A stretch of 64,000 nt of DNA from JALZAH01 sp051000755 (GCA_051000755.1 JBPCNZ010000154.1:23724-87723), one strand, 5' to 3'. Counted from the first letter of the stretch, positions 45,263-54,423 are shown. Notes: a model not told the origin generated them from the letters alone. Numbers and translations are program-made.

Positions 45263-46167
45263 CGGGCGTTGCCGATCTGATCCCGTCGACGGCCGCCCTC
45301 GGAGCCCACCTCGACCGGGTCGGCTACCTGGCCGACGAGGGGATCGCCACTGCGCTGTTCTGCGCCGTCCGCCTCCCTCAACCGCTGCTCCTCGAAGGCG
45401 AGGCCGGTGTGGGGAAGACCGAGGCCGGCAAGGCCCTGGCCGAGGTGCTCGACACGCCGCTCATCCGGTTGCAGTGCTACGAGGGGATCGATGCGGCCGA
45501 GGCCCTCTACGAGTGGAACTATCCCCGCCAGCTTCTCGGCATCCGGCTGGCGGAGGCGGCCGGACGGAACTTGGGCGACACCGACCTGTTCACCCGTGAC
45601 TATCTCGTCGCCCGCCCCCTGCTGCGCGCCCTCGAGCACCCCGGTCCCCGCCCCGCGGTCCTGCTCATCGACGAGATCGACCGGGCTGACGACGAGTTCG
45701 AGGCTTTCCTCTTCGAGCTGCTGGCCGAGTCCAGTGTCACCATCCCCGAGCTGGGGACGATCCGCGCCACCCACCCGCCGGTCGTGGTGCTGACCTCCAA
45801 CCGCACCCGCGACCTCCACGATGCCCTGAAGCGCCGCTGCCTCTACCACTGGATCGACTACCCGAGCCTGGAGCGCTCCGTCGCCATCATCCGCCGGCGG
45901 GTGGCGGCCAGCAACGAGACGATCGCGGCCCAGGTGGCGTCGGCCGTCCGACGGCTACGAACCCTCGACATCCAGAAGCCGCCGGGGGTGGCGGAGGCGA
46001 TCAACTGGGCCATGGCCCTCGATCTGCTGGGCCTGGGCCAACTCGACGAGGATGGCGCCGGGGCCACGCTCGGCTCGGTCCTCAAGTACCGCGAGGATAT
46101 CGATGCGGCCCGGGCCCAGGGACTGGGCTGGGTGGTGGGAGCCGGGTCAACGGTGCCGTCGGGATGA
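45259..46167 (+). CDS. MoxR-family AAA+ ATPase (CoxD-like, second copy)
   Basis: A 302-residue paralogue of the ATPase at 34.4 kb, with the same signature sequence GYLADEGIAT, Walker A GEAGVGKTE, LQCYEGIDAAEALYEW, Walker B LLIDEIDRADDEFE, TSNRTRDLHDALKRRCLYHW and KPPGVAEAINWA. It lacks the 20-residue insertion AASVTAESGAAPVGSAVENE-like segment of the first copy. GTG 45259 overlaps the XdhC-YHS stop. It probably serves a second molybdoenzyme elsewhere or backs up the first copy. Confidence 0.92.
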   Translation: MTGVADLIPSTAALGAHLDRVGYLADEGIATALFCAVRLPQPLLLEGEAGVGKTEAGKALAEVLDTPLIRLQCYEGIDAAEALYEWNYPRQLLGIRLAEAAGRNLGDTDLFTRDYLVARPLLRALEHPGPRPAVLLIDEIDRADDEFEAFLFELLAESSVTIPELGTIRATHPPVVVLTSNRTRDLHDALKRRCLYHWIDYPSLERSVAIIRRRVAASNETIAAQVASAVRRLRTLDIQKPPGVAEAINWAMALDLLGLGQLDEDGAGATLGSVLKYREDIDAARAQGLGWVVGAGSTVPSG

Positions 46168-46180
46168 GGCCGGCCGGCTG

Positions 46181-47428
46181 GTGACCGACCTGGCCGCCTT
46201 CGCCGCCCTTCTCGGCCAGCTCCTGCACGGCGCCGACATCCCGGCCACCCCGGAGCGCAGTGGCCGCTTCGCCGCCGTCGTGTCCCTGGCCCGACCGGTG
46301 ACGCTGGCCGAGCTGTACTGGTTGGGCCGGGTCACCCTGCTGACCGATCGCGACCAGGTCCCGGTCTGGGACCGGGTGTTCGCCCAGATCTTTGGCGGCC
46401 TGGTCGACGAGGCCGAGTTCCGGGGCCAGGCGAGAGCGGCGCGGCTGGAGGCCATTCCCCAAGCACTTCAGCCGAGAACCGGGCGTACGCCACCCGACCG
46501 GACCACCGAGGATACGGCGGCGGCGGCCGCTCCCCCCATGGCCGGCGGGGATGGCAGCCCGGACAGGGAAGGGGAGCGGGACACCGTGATGGTCGCAGTG
46601 AGCGCCGACGAACGGCTCCGGACCCAGGATTTCGCCACCCTCAGCCCCGACGAGCTCCTCCAGCTGCGAGCGTTGATGCGGAACCTGACCCTCAGCACCC
46701 CACCACGGCGCAGCCGCCGCCGGGTTCGAAGTCAGCGGGGCTCGCAGGTGGACCTGCGGGCATCCCTGCGGCGGGCGCAGAGCACCGGCGGCGACCCCGT
46801 CCGGCTGCAACGGCGCCGTCACCGGAGCCGGCCCCGCCGCCTGGTGCTCCTCTGCGACATCTCGGGATCCATGGAGTCGTACTCCCGGGCCTACCTGCAA
46901 CTGCTGCTCTGCGCCGTCGACGCCACCAACGCCGAGGCGTTCGTCTTCGCCACCCGGCTCACCCGCGTCACCCGGGCCCTGCACGCCACCAACCCCAATG
47001 CGGCGCTGGAGCGGGCCGGTCGGGCGGCACCGGACTGGGCTGGGGGCACGCGCATCGGCGAGGCGATCAAGGCGTTCAACGACCGCTACGGCCGGCGAGG
47101 CATGGCCCGTGGTGCGGTGGTGGTGGTGCTGTCCGACGGCTGGGAACGAGGCGACGCGGCCCTGCTGGCCCAGGAGATGGGCCGGCTGCGGCGCCTCGCC
47201 CACCGGGTGATCTGGGTCAACCCCCGCCGGGCCAGCGACCAGTACCGGCCCCTGACCGCAGGCATGGATGCCGCCCTCCCCCATGTCGACGCCTTCTTGA
47301 GCGGCCACTCGGTCGCGGCTCTCGACGAGGTGCTGGCCGCCATCGCCGGCGGCCCGAGGCGGGACAGGCCCCCCCTCCCGCACCCCGTCCCCCTTGTGGG
47401 GGAGGTGGGGCGGGGCCCAGATCCGTAG
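46181..47428 (+). CDS. VWA-domain protein, CoxE family (second copy)
   Basis: A 415-residue paralogue of the protein at 35.3 kb. Helical N-terminal domain, acidic Pro-rich linker, basic segment PPRRSRRRVRSQRGSQVDLR and a VWA domain with metal-site motif DISGSM, FATRLTRVTRAL and LSDGWERGD. The C-terminal tail contains GC-rich palindromic DNA (CCCCC TTGT GGGGG at 47389-47402), which may double as a hairpin. GTG 46181 follows MoxR by 13 nt. Confidence 0.9.
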   Translation: MTDLAAFAALLGQLLHGADIPATPERSGRFAAVVSLARPVTLAELYWLGRVTLLTDRDQVPVWDRVFAQIFGGLVDEAEFRGQARAARLEAIPQALQPRTGRTPPDRTTEDTAAAAAPPMAGGDGSPDREGERDTVMVAVSADERLRTQDFATLSPDELLQLRALMRNLTLSTPPRRSRRRVRSQRGSQVDLRASLRRAQSTGGDPVRLQRRRHRSRPRRLVLLCDISGSMESYSRAYLQLLLCAVDATNAEAFVFATRLTRVTRALHATNPNAALERAGRAAPDWAGGTRIGEAIKAFNDRYGRRGMARGAVVVVLSDGWERGDAALLAQEMGRLRRLAHRVIWVNPRRASDQYRPLTAGMDAALPHVDAFLSGHSVAALDEVLAAIAGGPRRDRPPLPHPVPLVGEVGRGPDP

Positions 47429-47437
47429 CATGCGGCC

Positions 47438-48511
47438 ATGGCGACTCCGAGGTCTGGTGGTCACCGGGAGCGACCGGTGCTGCTCGCCATCGCCGGCGAC
47501 AGCGCATCGGGCAAGACCACCCTGACGCGGGGCCTGGTGGGGGCGTTGGGCGGCGATGGGGTGAGCGCTCTGTGCGTCGATGCCTATCACCGCTACGACC
47601 GCGAAGAGCGCAAGGGTCTGCCTTTCACCCCGCTCAACCCGGCATGCAACTACCTCGGGATCATGGAGCAGCACCTGCAACTGGTCGCCATGGGAGAACC
47701 CATCCTCATGCCCGTGTACGACCACGGCCGCGGGACGCTGCAACGCCCGGTGATGTTCGAACCCGACGACCATGTGATCGTGGAGGGCCTCTTCCCGCTG
47801 CACAGCCGCCGGTCCCGGGCCTGCTTCGATCTCAGCGTGTACCTGGACCCTCCCGAGGCCATCCGACGGGGGTGGAAGATCAAGCGAGACACCCGCGACC
47901 GGGGCTACGAACCGGACCAGGTCATCGAGGATCTCCGCCGCCGAGAGCCGGACTCGGTCGCGTTCATCCGCCCCCAGCGCCGGTGGGCCGACATCGTCGT
48001 CACCTTCGCCCCCTTCGAGGGACGCACCCGGGGCCACGGCGACGACCTCTCGGCGACCATCCTCCTGCGGCCGACGGCCCCCCATCCCGATTTCAGCGAC
48101 ATCTTCACCGAGGACACCCGCGAGGCCGTCCACCTCAAGCTGGCCCGGGACGACGACGGAAGGCCGGTCGATGCCCTCCACGTCCACGCCCACGCGTCGC
48201 GGGAGATCACCCGGCTGGTGGAGATGGCCATCTGGACCACGTTGGGCATCGACGGCGAGGTCCCCAACTCGCTCGGCATCGTCGAGCCCGGCGTTCGCAG
48301 CGAGCCGCTCGCCGTGGTCCAGCTGATCCTCCTTTACCACCTGCTGCTGGCCCACGGGGTGAAGGGTGGCGACGACGAGGCGACACCCCCCTCCTCCACC
48401 CATCCCGGATCCTCCTGGTCCACCTCCGTGCCGCCCGCACCGAGACGCCATTCCCAGCCGAGGAACGATCTCTCGGGCGGGGGTCGTTGCGGAGGTATCG
48501 GTGTAGGTTGA
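47438..48511 (+). CDS. prk: Phosphoribulokinase
   Basis: A 357-residue P-loop kinase of the phosphoribulokinase family. Walker A is GDSASGKTTLT; the ribulose-5-phosphate region CVDAYHRYDREERK and VYDHGRGTLQRPVMFEPDDHVIVEGLFPLH follow, with the YDHGRG/VEGLFPLH blocks diagnostic versus uridine kinase. It makes ribulose-1,5-bisphosphate for RuBisCO, which is not in the window. The last 45 residues are low-complexity and may be unstructured. It starts 9 nt after the second VWA gene, so carbon fixation and the Mo-hydroxylase maturation genes appear cotranscribed. Confidence 0.9.
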   Translation: MATPRSGGHRERPVLLAIAGDSASGKTTLTRGLVGALGGDGVSALCVDAYHRYDREERKGLPFTPLNPACNYLGIMEQHLQLVAMGEPILMPVYDHGRGTLQRPVMFEPDDHVIVEGLFPLHSRRSRACFDLSVYLDPPEAIRRGWKIKRDTRDRGYEPDQVIEDLRRREPDSVAFIRPQRRWADIVVTFAPFEGRTRGHGDDLSATILLRPTAPHPDFSDIFTEDTREAVHLKLARDDDGRPVDALHVHAHASREITRLVEMAIWTTLGIDGEVPNSLGIVEPGVRSEPLAVVQLILLYHLLLAHGVKGGDDEATPPSSTHPGSSWSTSVPPAPRRHSQPRNDLSGGGRCGGIGVG

Positions 48512-48611
48512 TCGTGGGGGAATCGCCCGTTGACGCGCGGGTCAAGATTAAGCCCACAGCCGGACCCTGTCTCTTTGTCGTGCTTTCCCGAACAGTGAGG
48601 ATTACGAAACG

Positions 48612-49754
48612 ATGACCATCCCGACCGAAAACGTGGGGTCCCTGCCCCGCCCCATGAAGTTGCAGGAAGCGATTGCCGACTATGACGCCGGCAAGATCGA
48701 TCACGCTACCCTCGAGGCCCAGCAGGACGCCGCGTGCAAGGACTCGATCGAGCGCATGGAGGCGACCGGCTCGCCCATCAACTCCGATGGGGAGCAGCGG
48801 GCATCGAGCTTCGCCACCTACCCCCTCGCCGACACCCTCGCCGGAACGGGCCTGGCCGACCATCTGGCCGGTGACGGTCAGTACTTCGCGATCTTCGACG
48901 ATGGCCACAACCGCCAGCTGCCCCGCCTGACCGGAGGGCCGTTCCGTTACAAGACCTTCGCGTCGGACTACCTGTCCAAGTCGATGCCCTATGCCACCAA
49001 GCCCATGAAGCAGGCCGTCATCGCCCCGTCGATGCTGTCGTTGCTCTACCCCCTCGAGGGCGAGCTCGACGGCTACTCGCGTGACGACTTCCACGCCGAC
49101 CTCTGCGACGAGGCCGAGAAGGACATCCGCCAGGCGTTCGCCGCCGGCGCCACCCACGTGTCGATCGACTTCACCGAAGGCCGCCTGGCCAACAAGAACG
49201 ACCCTCGCAACCCGTGGACCGGGCGCAAGATGCTCGATTTCTTCGTCGAGCTCAACAACCGGACCATCGACCGCTTCACGCCCGAGGAGCGGGCCAAGAT
49301 CGGCATTCACACCTGCCCCGGCGGTGACTGCGACTCGGTGCACTCCGCGGAGGTCGACTACGCCGAACTGTTGGGCGACATGTTCAAGATGAATGCCGGC
49401 TACTTCTTGATTCAGTTGGCCAGCGAGAAGGACAAGGATCACGTCTACAAGCTGATCGGCCAGAACAGCCGGGACGACGCCAACGGTGTCCCCCAGATCG
49501 CCTACGTCGGTGTCATCGACCCGCTCAACCCCCGGGTGGAGACGGCCCAGGAGGTCAACGACGCGCTGGTCCAGGCCGCCAACTTCATCCCCAAGGAACG
49601 CCTGGGCGCCACCGACGACTGCGGGTTCTCGCCCTTCAGTGTCGATGTCAAGCCCAAGCACGGCTCACCGGACCATGCCCGCGACGTGGCGTTCGAGAAG
49701 ATCACCAACCGCGTCCAGGGAGCAGCGATGGCCTCGGAGGCGCTGGGCCTGTAG
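48612..49754 (+). CDS. MetE C-terminal domain-like protein (cobalamin-independent methionine synthase family)
   Basis: A 380-residue protein with the zinc methyltransferase barrel of MetE but no N-terminal half. It starts PTENVGSLPRP, has HTCPGGDCDSVHSAEVDY with His-Cys zinc ligands, and DDCGFSPFSVD with the third Cys. Stand-alone homologues include core methionine synthases and related S-methyltransferases or alkyltransferases acting on coenzyme thiols, so methionine synthesis is not certain. GAGGA lies about 12 nt before ATG 48612 and about 100 nt separate it from the phosphoribulokinase gene. Confidence 0.82.
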   Translation: MTIPTENVGSLPRPMKLQEAIADYDAGKIDHATLEAQQDAACKDSIERMEATGSPINSDGEQRASSFATYPLADTLAGTGLADHLAGDGQYFAIFDDGHNRQLPRLTGGPFRYKTFASDYLSKSMPYATKPMKQAVIAPSMLSLLYPLEGELDGYSRDDFHADLCDEAEKDIRQAFAAGATHVSIDFTEGRLANKNDPRNPWTGRKMLDFFVELNNRTIDRFTPEERAKIGIHTCPGGDCDSVHSAEVDYAELLGDMFKMNAGYFLIQLASEKDKDHVYKLIGQNSRDDANGVPQIAYVGVIDPLNPRVETAQEVNDALVQAANFIPKERLGATDDCGFSPFSVDVKPKHGSPDHARDVAFEKITNRVQGAAMASEALGL

Positions 49755-49788
49755 CAGCCGGGAGCCGCGGAACGGGCACACTGGGGGT

Positions 49789-50254
49789 GTGCCCGGGGGC
49801 CCTGACGATCAGCCGGACGGCGACATCGCTCAGGGCCCGACGCCGCGGGGAAGGGCCATCCGTCGGGTGTTCGAGGCCGCCGGGCGGATAGCTGCGGCCT
49901 ACACCCACTTCGAGCTCGATCCCCTTCCCGCCCTCCCTCGTCAACCTCTCCACCGGGCGGGGCCTGGCCCGGGTCGTCGGGCTGGAGCGGCTCACCCGGC
50001 AGAAGGCGTTGCCGGTGAGCTTCGCCCTGCCATGGGGTCTCAACGTCGGTCTTGCCCTCTACGCCTACCTGCCGTGGCCGGCCAAGATGCGCGGCCGGAT
50101 CCTCGAGCCGGTCCTCATCGGTGACGATGAGGATCCCGCCGTGGCCGCCGCCCGCGTGGAGTCCGCCATGCACGACGCTGCCCGCCACCTCACCGCCGGC
50201 CGGAACGCGCACCTGGACTGGCTTCGTCCCAAGCCCCGACGTCGGTCAGACTGA
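49789..50254 (+). pseudogene. Broken lysophospholipid acyltransferase (PlsC-like)
   Basis: Two coding pieces in different frames. The 5' piece from GTG 49789 reads RGRAIRRVFEAAGRIAAAYTHFEL. The 3' piece, open from 49892 and ending at TGA 50252-50254, reads TGRGLARVVGLERLTRQKALPVSFALPWGLNVG and LPWPAKMRGRILEPVLIG, which is the C-terminal region of actinobacterial PlsC-like acyltransferases. The HxxxxD and EGTR-type catalytic motifs are missing. An internal deletion of several hundred bases with frame change is the simplest reading. Confidence 0.65.
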
Positions 50255-50312
50255 GCAGCCATCGCCGGCGCGTCGCCAGGGGTAGCGCCGCCGGTCGAGT
50301 GAGGAGACCACC

Positions 50313-51554
50313 ATGGACGTCGACATTCCCGAACGGCTCGTCTCCCTGCTGGGGGAGATCGACGACTTCATCGAGGCGGAGATCGTGCCGCTGCAGGCCG
50401 AACACCCCCAGTACTTCGATCACCGCCGGGAGCACGCCCGAACGGACTGGGAGGCGGGCGGCACCCCCCGAGCGGCATGGGAGGAGCTCCTGAGGGAGCT
50501 GCGGCGGCGGGCCGACGCCGCCGGCTTCCTGCGCTACGCCCTCCCGCGCTCCCTCGGCGGGCGGGACGGCACGAACCTGGACATGGCCGTCATCCGTGAG
50601 CATCTGGCCGCCAGGGGACTGGGGTTGCACAACGACCTCCAGAACGAGTCATCGGTCGTTGGCAACCTCATCTTCCCCCTGCTGTTGCTGCGCTTCGGAA
50701 CCGACGAGCAGCGCCAGCAGTTCCTGGACGGGGCGATCACGGGAGAGGTGGGTATGGCCTTCGGCCTGACCGAACCCGAGCACGGCAGCGACGCCACCTG
50801 GATGTCGACCAGGGCGGTGCGCGACGGTGACGACTGGTTGATCACCGGAGCGAAGCGGTGGATATCGGGGGTTCACGCCGCCGGGCACGTGCTGATCTTC
50901 GCCCGCACGTCCGGCGCCGACGGATCGGCGCGGGGCATCACCACCTTCATCGTCCCCACCGACGCTGTCGGATTCGGGACCCCGCAGTTCCTGTGGACCT
51001 TCAACATGCCGACCGACCATGCTGAGTTCACCCTCGACGAGGTGCGGGTGCCCGGCAGTGCCGTCTTCGGGGAGGAGGGCCGGGGCCTCGACGTGGCCCG
51101 GGCGTTCGTCAACGAGAACCGCATACGCCAGGCCGCGTCGGGCACGGGCGCGGCCCGCTACTGCATCGACGAATCGGTGCGCCACGCCCGGGAGCGAACC
51201 ACGTTCGGCCATCCCCTGGCCGAGCGCCAGGCGGTCCAGTGGCCCCTCGTCGAACTGCACGCCGACTGCGAGTTGGTGTCGAGCTACATCCGGGAGACCG
51301 CCGTCCGGGTCGACCGGGGAGAATACGTCCCCGACCGGGTGTCAATCTGCAACTACCGGGCCAACCGGTTGGTTTGCGACGCCGCGGACCGGGCCATGCA
51401 GGTGCACGGCGGGATGGGCTACAGCCGGCACCTCCCGTTCGAGCACATCTACCGCCACCACCGCCGGTACCGCATCACCGAGGGCGCCGAAGAGATCCAG
51501 ATCCGCACCGTCGCCGGCCACCTCTTCGGATTCATCAAGGAGCCCGGTTCCTGA
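50313..51554 (+). CDS. Acyl-CoA dehydrogenase
   Basis: A 413-residue FAD acyl-CoA dehydrogenase. The N-terminal helical domain, the MAFGLTEPEHGSDATWMSTRAV strand region binding FAD and substrate, ITGAKRWISG, and the C-terminal helical domain with RTTFGHPLAERQAVQWPLVEL and QVHGGMGYSRHLPFEHIYRHHRRYRITEGAEEIQ are all present. Such a C-terminal block is shared by long-chain and branched-chain members, so chain length is not assigned. ATG 50313 follows GAGGAGACC at good distance. Confidence 0.93.
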   Translation: MDVDIPERLVSLLGEIDDFIEAEIVPLQAEHPQYFDHRREHARTDWEAGGTPRAAWEELLRELRRRADAAGFLRYALPRSLGGRDGTNLDMAVIREHLAARGLGLHNDLQNESSVVGNLIFPLLLLRFGTDEQRQQFLDGAITGEVGMAFGLTEPEHGSDATWMSTRAVRDGDDWLITGAKRWISGVHAAGHVLIFARTSGADGSARGITTFIVPTDAVGFGTPQFLWTFNMPTDHAEFTLDEVRVPGSAVFGEEGRGLDVARAFVNENRIRQAASGTGAARYCIDESVRHARERTTFGHPLAERQAVQWPLVELHADCELVSSYIRETAVRVDRGEYVPDRVSICNYRANRLVCDAADRAMQVHGGMGYSRHLPFEHIYRHHRRYRITEGAEEIQIRTVAGHLFGFIKEPGS

Positions 51555-51589
51555 GCGCCCCGGGCCGGTTGCTGAGCGCCCCGGGCCGG
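51551..51589. repeat. Tandem 18-bp repeat at the acyl-CoA dehydrogenase stop
   Basis: CTGAGCGCCCCGGGCCGG occurs at 51551-51568 and again at 51572-51589. The first copy carries the TGA stop of the acyl-CoA dehydrogenase gene. Each copy contains the palindrome GCCCCGGGC. Confidence 0.8.
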
Positions 51590-51653
51590 GGTGGCGCCGT
51601 GGCCAGCGGCGATTACATTCGGGGGCGGACGTTCTGTCACAAGAAGGTGAGCT

Positions 51654-52841
51654 ATGAGCAACGGTTGGTTCGAGACGGTGGCCGAGGCGCAGCGCCGGGC
51701 CCAGAAGCGGCTGCCGAAGTCGGTGTACGGGGCCCTGATCGCCGGGTCGGAGAAGGGGCTCACCGTCGAGGACAACATCGCCGCTTTCGCCGAGCTGGGT
51801 TTCGCCCCCCACGTGGCCGGCCTGGCCGCCGAGCGGGACCTGGCCACCAAGGTGATGGGCCAGGAGATCTCCTTCCCCGTGATCATCTCGCCGACCGGGG
51901 TGCAGGCCGTACACCCCGACGGCGAGGTGGCCGTAGCCCGGGCGGCGGCGGCGCGAGGGACGGCGATGGGGCTGAGCTCGTTTGCCAGCAAGCCGATCGA
52001 GGACGTGGTGGCGGCCAACCCCCAGACCTTCTTCCAGATGTACTGGGTGGGGACGAAAGACCGGATCATCGAACGCATGGAGCGGGCCCGCTCAGCCGGC
52101 GCCGTCGGGTTGATTGCCACCCTGGACTGGTCCTTCTCCCACGGCCGGGACTGGGGCAGCCCGTCCATCCCCGAGAAGATGGATCTCAAGACCATGATCC
52201 GCTTCGCCCCGGAGGCCCTGGCCCGCCCTCAATGGTTGCGCGACTTCGCCCGGACCCGCAAGGTCCCGGACCTGACGACACCCAACCTGGTGCCTCCGGG
52301 CCAGACCGGCCCCACGTTCTTCGGGGCCTACGGGGAGTGGATGCAGACACCGCCGCCCAGCTGGGAGGACGTGGCCTGGCTGCGCGAGCAGTGGGCCGGC
52401 CCGTTCATGCTCAAGGGCGTGACCCGGGTCGATGACGCCAGACGGGCGGTCGACGCAGGAGTTACCGCCATCTCGGTGTCCAACCATGGCGGCAACAACC
52501 TGGACGGGACGCCGGCGACGATCCGGGTCCTGCCGGCGGTCGCCGACGCCGTCGGGGAGCAGATCGAGGTGCTGCTCGACGGCGGCATCCGCCGCGGCAG
52601 TGACGTGGTCAAGGCCCTGGCCCTCGGCGCCCGGGCAGTCATGATCGGTCGCGCCTACCTGTGGGGTCTGGCCGCCAACGGGCAAGCCGGAGTGGAGAAC
52701 GTGCTCGACATCCTCCGGGGCGGCATCGACTCGGCCATGCTCGGCCTCGGGCACGCCACGGTCCACGAGCTGAGCCCGGCCGACCTTGTGATCCCCGACA
52801 GTTTCGCCCGGCCCCTCGGCGTGCCCGACGCCGCCGAGTGA
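51654..52841 (+). CDS. mftD: Mycofactocin biosynthesis FMN enzyme MftD
   Basis: A 395-residue FMN-dependent alpha-hydroxy acid oxidase-fold enzyme. The start WFETVAEAQRRAQKRLPKSVYGALIAGSEKGLT, MISPTGVQAVHP-type block, FFGAYGEWMQTPPPSWEDV and SNHGGNNLDGTPATIR (in place of SNHGGRQLD of lactate oxidases) are distinctive of MftD. MftD deaminates and oxidises the mycofactocin precursor made by MftC and MftE. None of mftA, B, C, E or F is adjacent in this window. ATG 51654 has AGAAGGTGAG just upstream. Confidence 0.9.
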   Translation: MSNGWFETVAEAQRRAQKRLPKSVYGALIAGSEKGLTVEDNIAAFAELGFAPHVAGLAAERDLATKVMGQEISFPVIISPTGVQAVHPDGEVAVARAAAARGTAMGLSSFASKPIEDVVAANPQTFFQMYWVGTKDRIIERMERARSAGAVGLIATLDWSFSHGRDWGSPSIPEKMDLKTMIRFAPEALARPQWLRDFARTRKVPDLTTPNLVPPGQTGPTFFGAYGEWMQTPPPSWEDVAWLREQWAGPFMLKGVTRVDDARRAVDAGVTAISVSNHGGNNLDGTPATIRVLPAVADAVGEQIEVLLDGGIRRGSDVVKALALGARAVMIGRAYLWGLAANGQAGVENVLDILRGGIDSAMLGLGHATVHELSPADLVIPDSFARPLGVPDAAE

Positions 52842-52855
52842 CCGACGCCGGGTAC

Positions 52856-53287
52856 CTACGTCGTGGGCTGGAGCATGACCAGGGGGATCTCCCGGGTGGT
52901 CTTGTCCTGGTAACCGCCGTAGTTCCTGTGGGCGGCGATGAGGGGCGGCCACAAGCGGGCCCGCTCCTCGTCAGTGGCGATGTGGGCGTGCATGCGTTGA
53001 GACGGCCCACCCTGGACGACGACATCGACCTCGGGATGATCCCGGAGGTTGAGGAACCACGCCGGGTGATGGTCGTCGCCGCCTCGCGAGGCCACGATGA
53101 CCAGGGTGGAGCCCTCCTGCAGGGGCGACGTCAACATCACCGACCGGGGCTGACCGCTCTTGCGTCCCGTCGTGGTGAGCCGGATGACAGGCATGGCTGA
53201 TGCCTTCCACCCGAGTCGTCCGCCGCTGGCGGTGAGGATCACGCGATGAACGGCGTTCATGGTCTTCAGGGCCAGGTCACTGGGCAT
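52856..53287 (-). CDS. Ddn-like deazaflavin (F420)-dependent oxidoreductase
   Basis: A 143-residue protein of the nitroreductase/deazaflavin family related to Mycobacterium Ddn. The F420-binding pattern is visible as VIRLTTTGRKSGQPRSVMLTSP, VIVASRGGDDHHPAWFLNLRDHPEVDVVVQG and the terminal REIPLVMLQP. Such proteins reduce quinones or other electrophiles with F420H2. It converges with mftD, 15 nt apart, and is divergent from the next membrane protein. Confidence 0.9.
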   Translation of the reverse strand: MPSDLALKTMNAVHRVILTASGGRLGWKASAMPVIRLTTTGRKSGQPRSVMLTSPLQEGSTLVIVASRGGDDHHPAWFLNLRDHPEVDVVVQGGPSQRMHAHIATDEERARLWPPLIAAHRNYGGYQDKTTREIPLVMLQPTT

Positions 53288-53344
53288 GGGCTGAACTTAG
53301 TGCCGCCGACCGGCTCGGTCCGGCGTTCTCCTACGCTGGGCGCG

Positions 53345-53620
53345 GTGAGGATCCAGTTCCCCCGGGGGGACACGCTGCCCCGTGGGCAGGTCGCCGCCAT
53401 CGGGGTGATTGCGGGTGTGCTGTCGCTGGTGGTCGTCGACGTCCTCTCCTCAGGCATGGCCCGGCTGCCAGCGGCGATCCTCACCCTCATCGTCGCCGTG
53501 GTCATCCTCCTGATCGTGGCCACGGCCATCGCCACCTTCACCGCGCCCCTGCAGCGATTCACCGATCGTGTCCTCGGCGACGGTGAGGATCGGGAGGATG
53601 GCGGAGCGGGAGGGCCCTGA
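53345..53620 (+). CDS. Hypothetical small membrane protein
   Basis: A 91-residue protein of unknown function. Two hydrophobic segments (QVAAIGVIAGVLSLVVVDVL and LPAAILTLIVAVVILLIVATAI) are followed by an acidic Gly-rich tail. GTG 53345 is the most upstream start that does not run into the divergent Ddn-like gene. After it, at about 53642-53690, a GC-rich near-repeat (GAGGTGCGGCC followed by C/GACG) precedes the dehalogenase gene. Confidence 0.5.
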   Translation: MRIQFPRGDTLPRGQVAAIGVIAGVLSLVVVDVLSSGMARLPAAILTLIVAVVILLIVATAIATFTAPLQRFTDRVLGDGEDREDGGAGGP

Positions 53621-53702
53621 CGAGACGCTTTCGCCCGGGAGAGGAGGTGCGGCCCACGGAGACGAGGTGCGGCCGACGGGAGACCCGGGGTAGAAGGCTC
53701 TC

Positions 53703-54377
53703 ATGAGCCAACAACTGCCCGTCGTCGTCTTCGACGTCAACGAGACCCTCTCCGACCTGGAGCCCCTCTCAGCCCGGTTCGCGGACCTGGGGGTTCCCGA
53801 AACCATGGCCCGGCTGTGGTTCACCTCGGTGCTGCGTGACGGGTTGGCGCTGGCGGCGACGGGTTCCGCCCAGCCGTTCGCCCGGATCGGAGCGGAGACA
53901 CTGCGGAGCCTGCTGATGCCCTTGTCTATCGACCGTGACATCGACGCGGCCATCGATCACGTGTTGGGCGGGTTCATGGCCCTCTCTGTACACCCCGACG
54001 TCCCCGCTGGCGTCCGGGCCCTGCGGGCTGCCGGCCTACGCCTTCTGACCCTCTCCAACGGGGCTGCGGCCGTCGCCGAAGCGCTCCTCGGATCCGCCGG
54101 CCTCCGCTCGGAGTTCGACCAGGTCCTGTCCGTGGAAGATGCCGGCGTGTGGAAGCCGGCTCCCGACGCCTACCGGTACGCGGGCCGAAGGTGCGATACC
54201 GCCATGGCCGACATGGTGCTCGTGGCCATACACCCCTGGGACATCGATGGCGCGGCCCGGGCGGGGATGGCCACCGCCTGGCTCAACCGGACCGGCCTGC
54301 CCTACCCCGGGCATTTTACGCCACCCGTGCACACCATCGAATCGCTGGAGGATCTGGCCGGCGTCCTCGCCCGCTGA
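53703..54377 (+). CDS. Haloacid dehalogenase type II-like hydrolase
   Basis: A 224-residue HAD protein. Motif I is VFDVNETLSDL (Asp nucleophile, with the NETL variant of L-2-haloacid dehalogenases), motif II LTLSNG, motif III KPAPDAYRYA with the catalytic Lys, and motif IV VAIHPWDIDGA, where haloacid dehalogenases have VAxHxWDxxGA. Together these favour type II (S)-2-haloacid dehalogenase over phosphatases; real substrates could be other 2-substituted acids. ATG 53703. Confidence 0.88.
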   Translation: MSQQLPVVVFDVNETLSDLEPLSARFADLGVPETMARLWFTSVLRDGLALAATGSAQPFARIGAETLRSLLMPLSIDRDIDAAIDHVLGGFMALSVHPDVPAGVRALRAAGLRLLTLSNGAAAVAEALLGSAGLRSEFDQVLSVEDAGVWKPAPDAYRYAGRRCDTAMADMVLVAIHPWDIDGAARAGMATAWLNRTGLPYPGHFTPPVHTIESLEDLAGVLAR

Positions 54378-54423
54378 TCGGGCGGGCCAGGGGCGGGGCC
54401 CGTGGGCCCGTCCCCAGCGGCGG

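Noticed and set aside
47375..47420. Rho-independent terminator inside the second VWA tail
   Set aside because: The CCCCC-TTGT-GGGGG palindrome is within the coding sequence and lacks a T-run; prk follows in 9 nt, so it was only mentioned.
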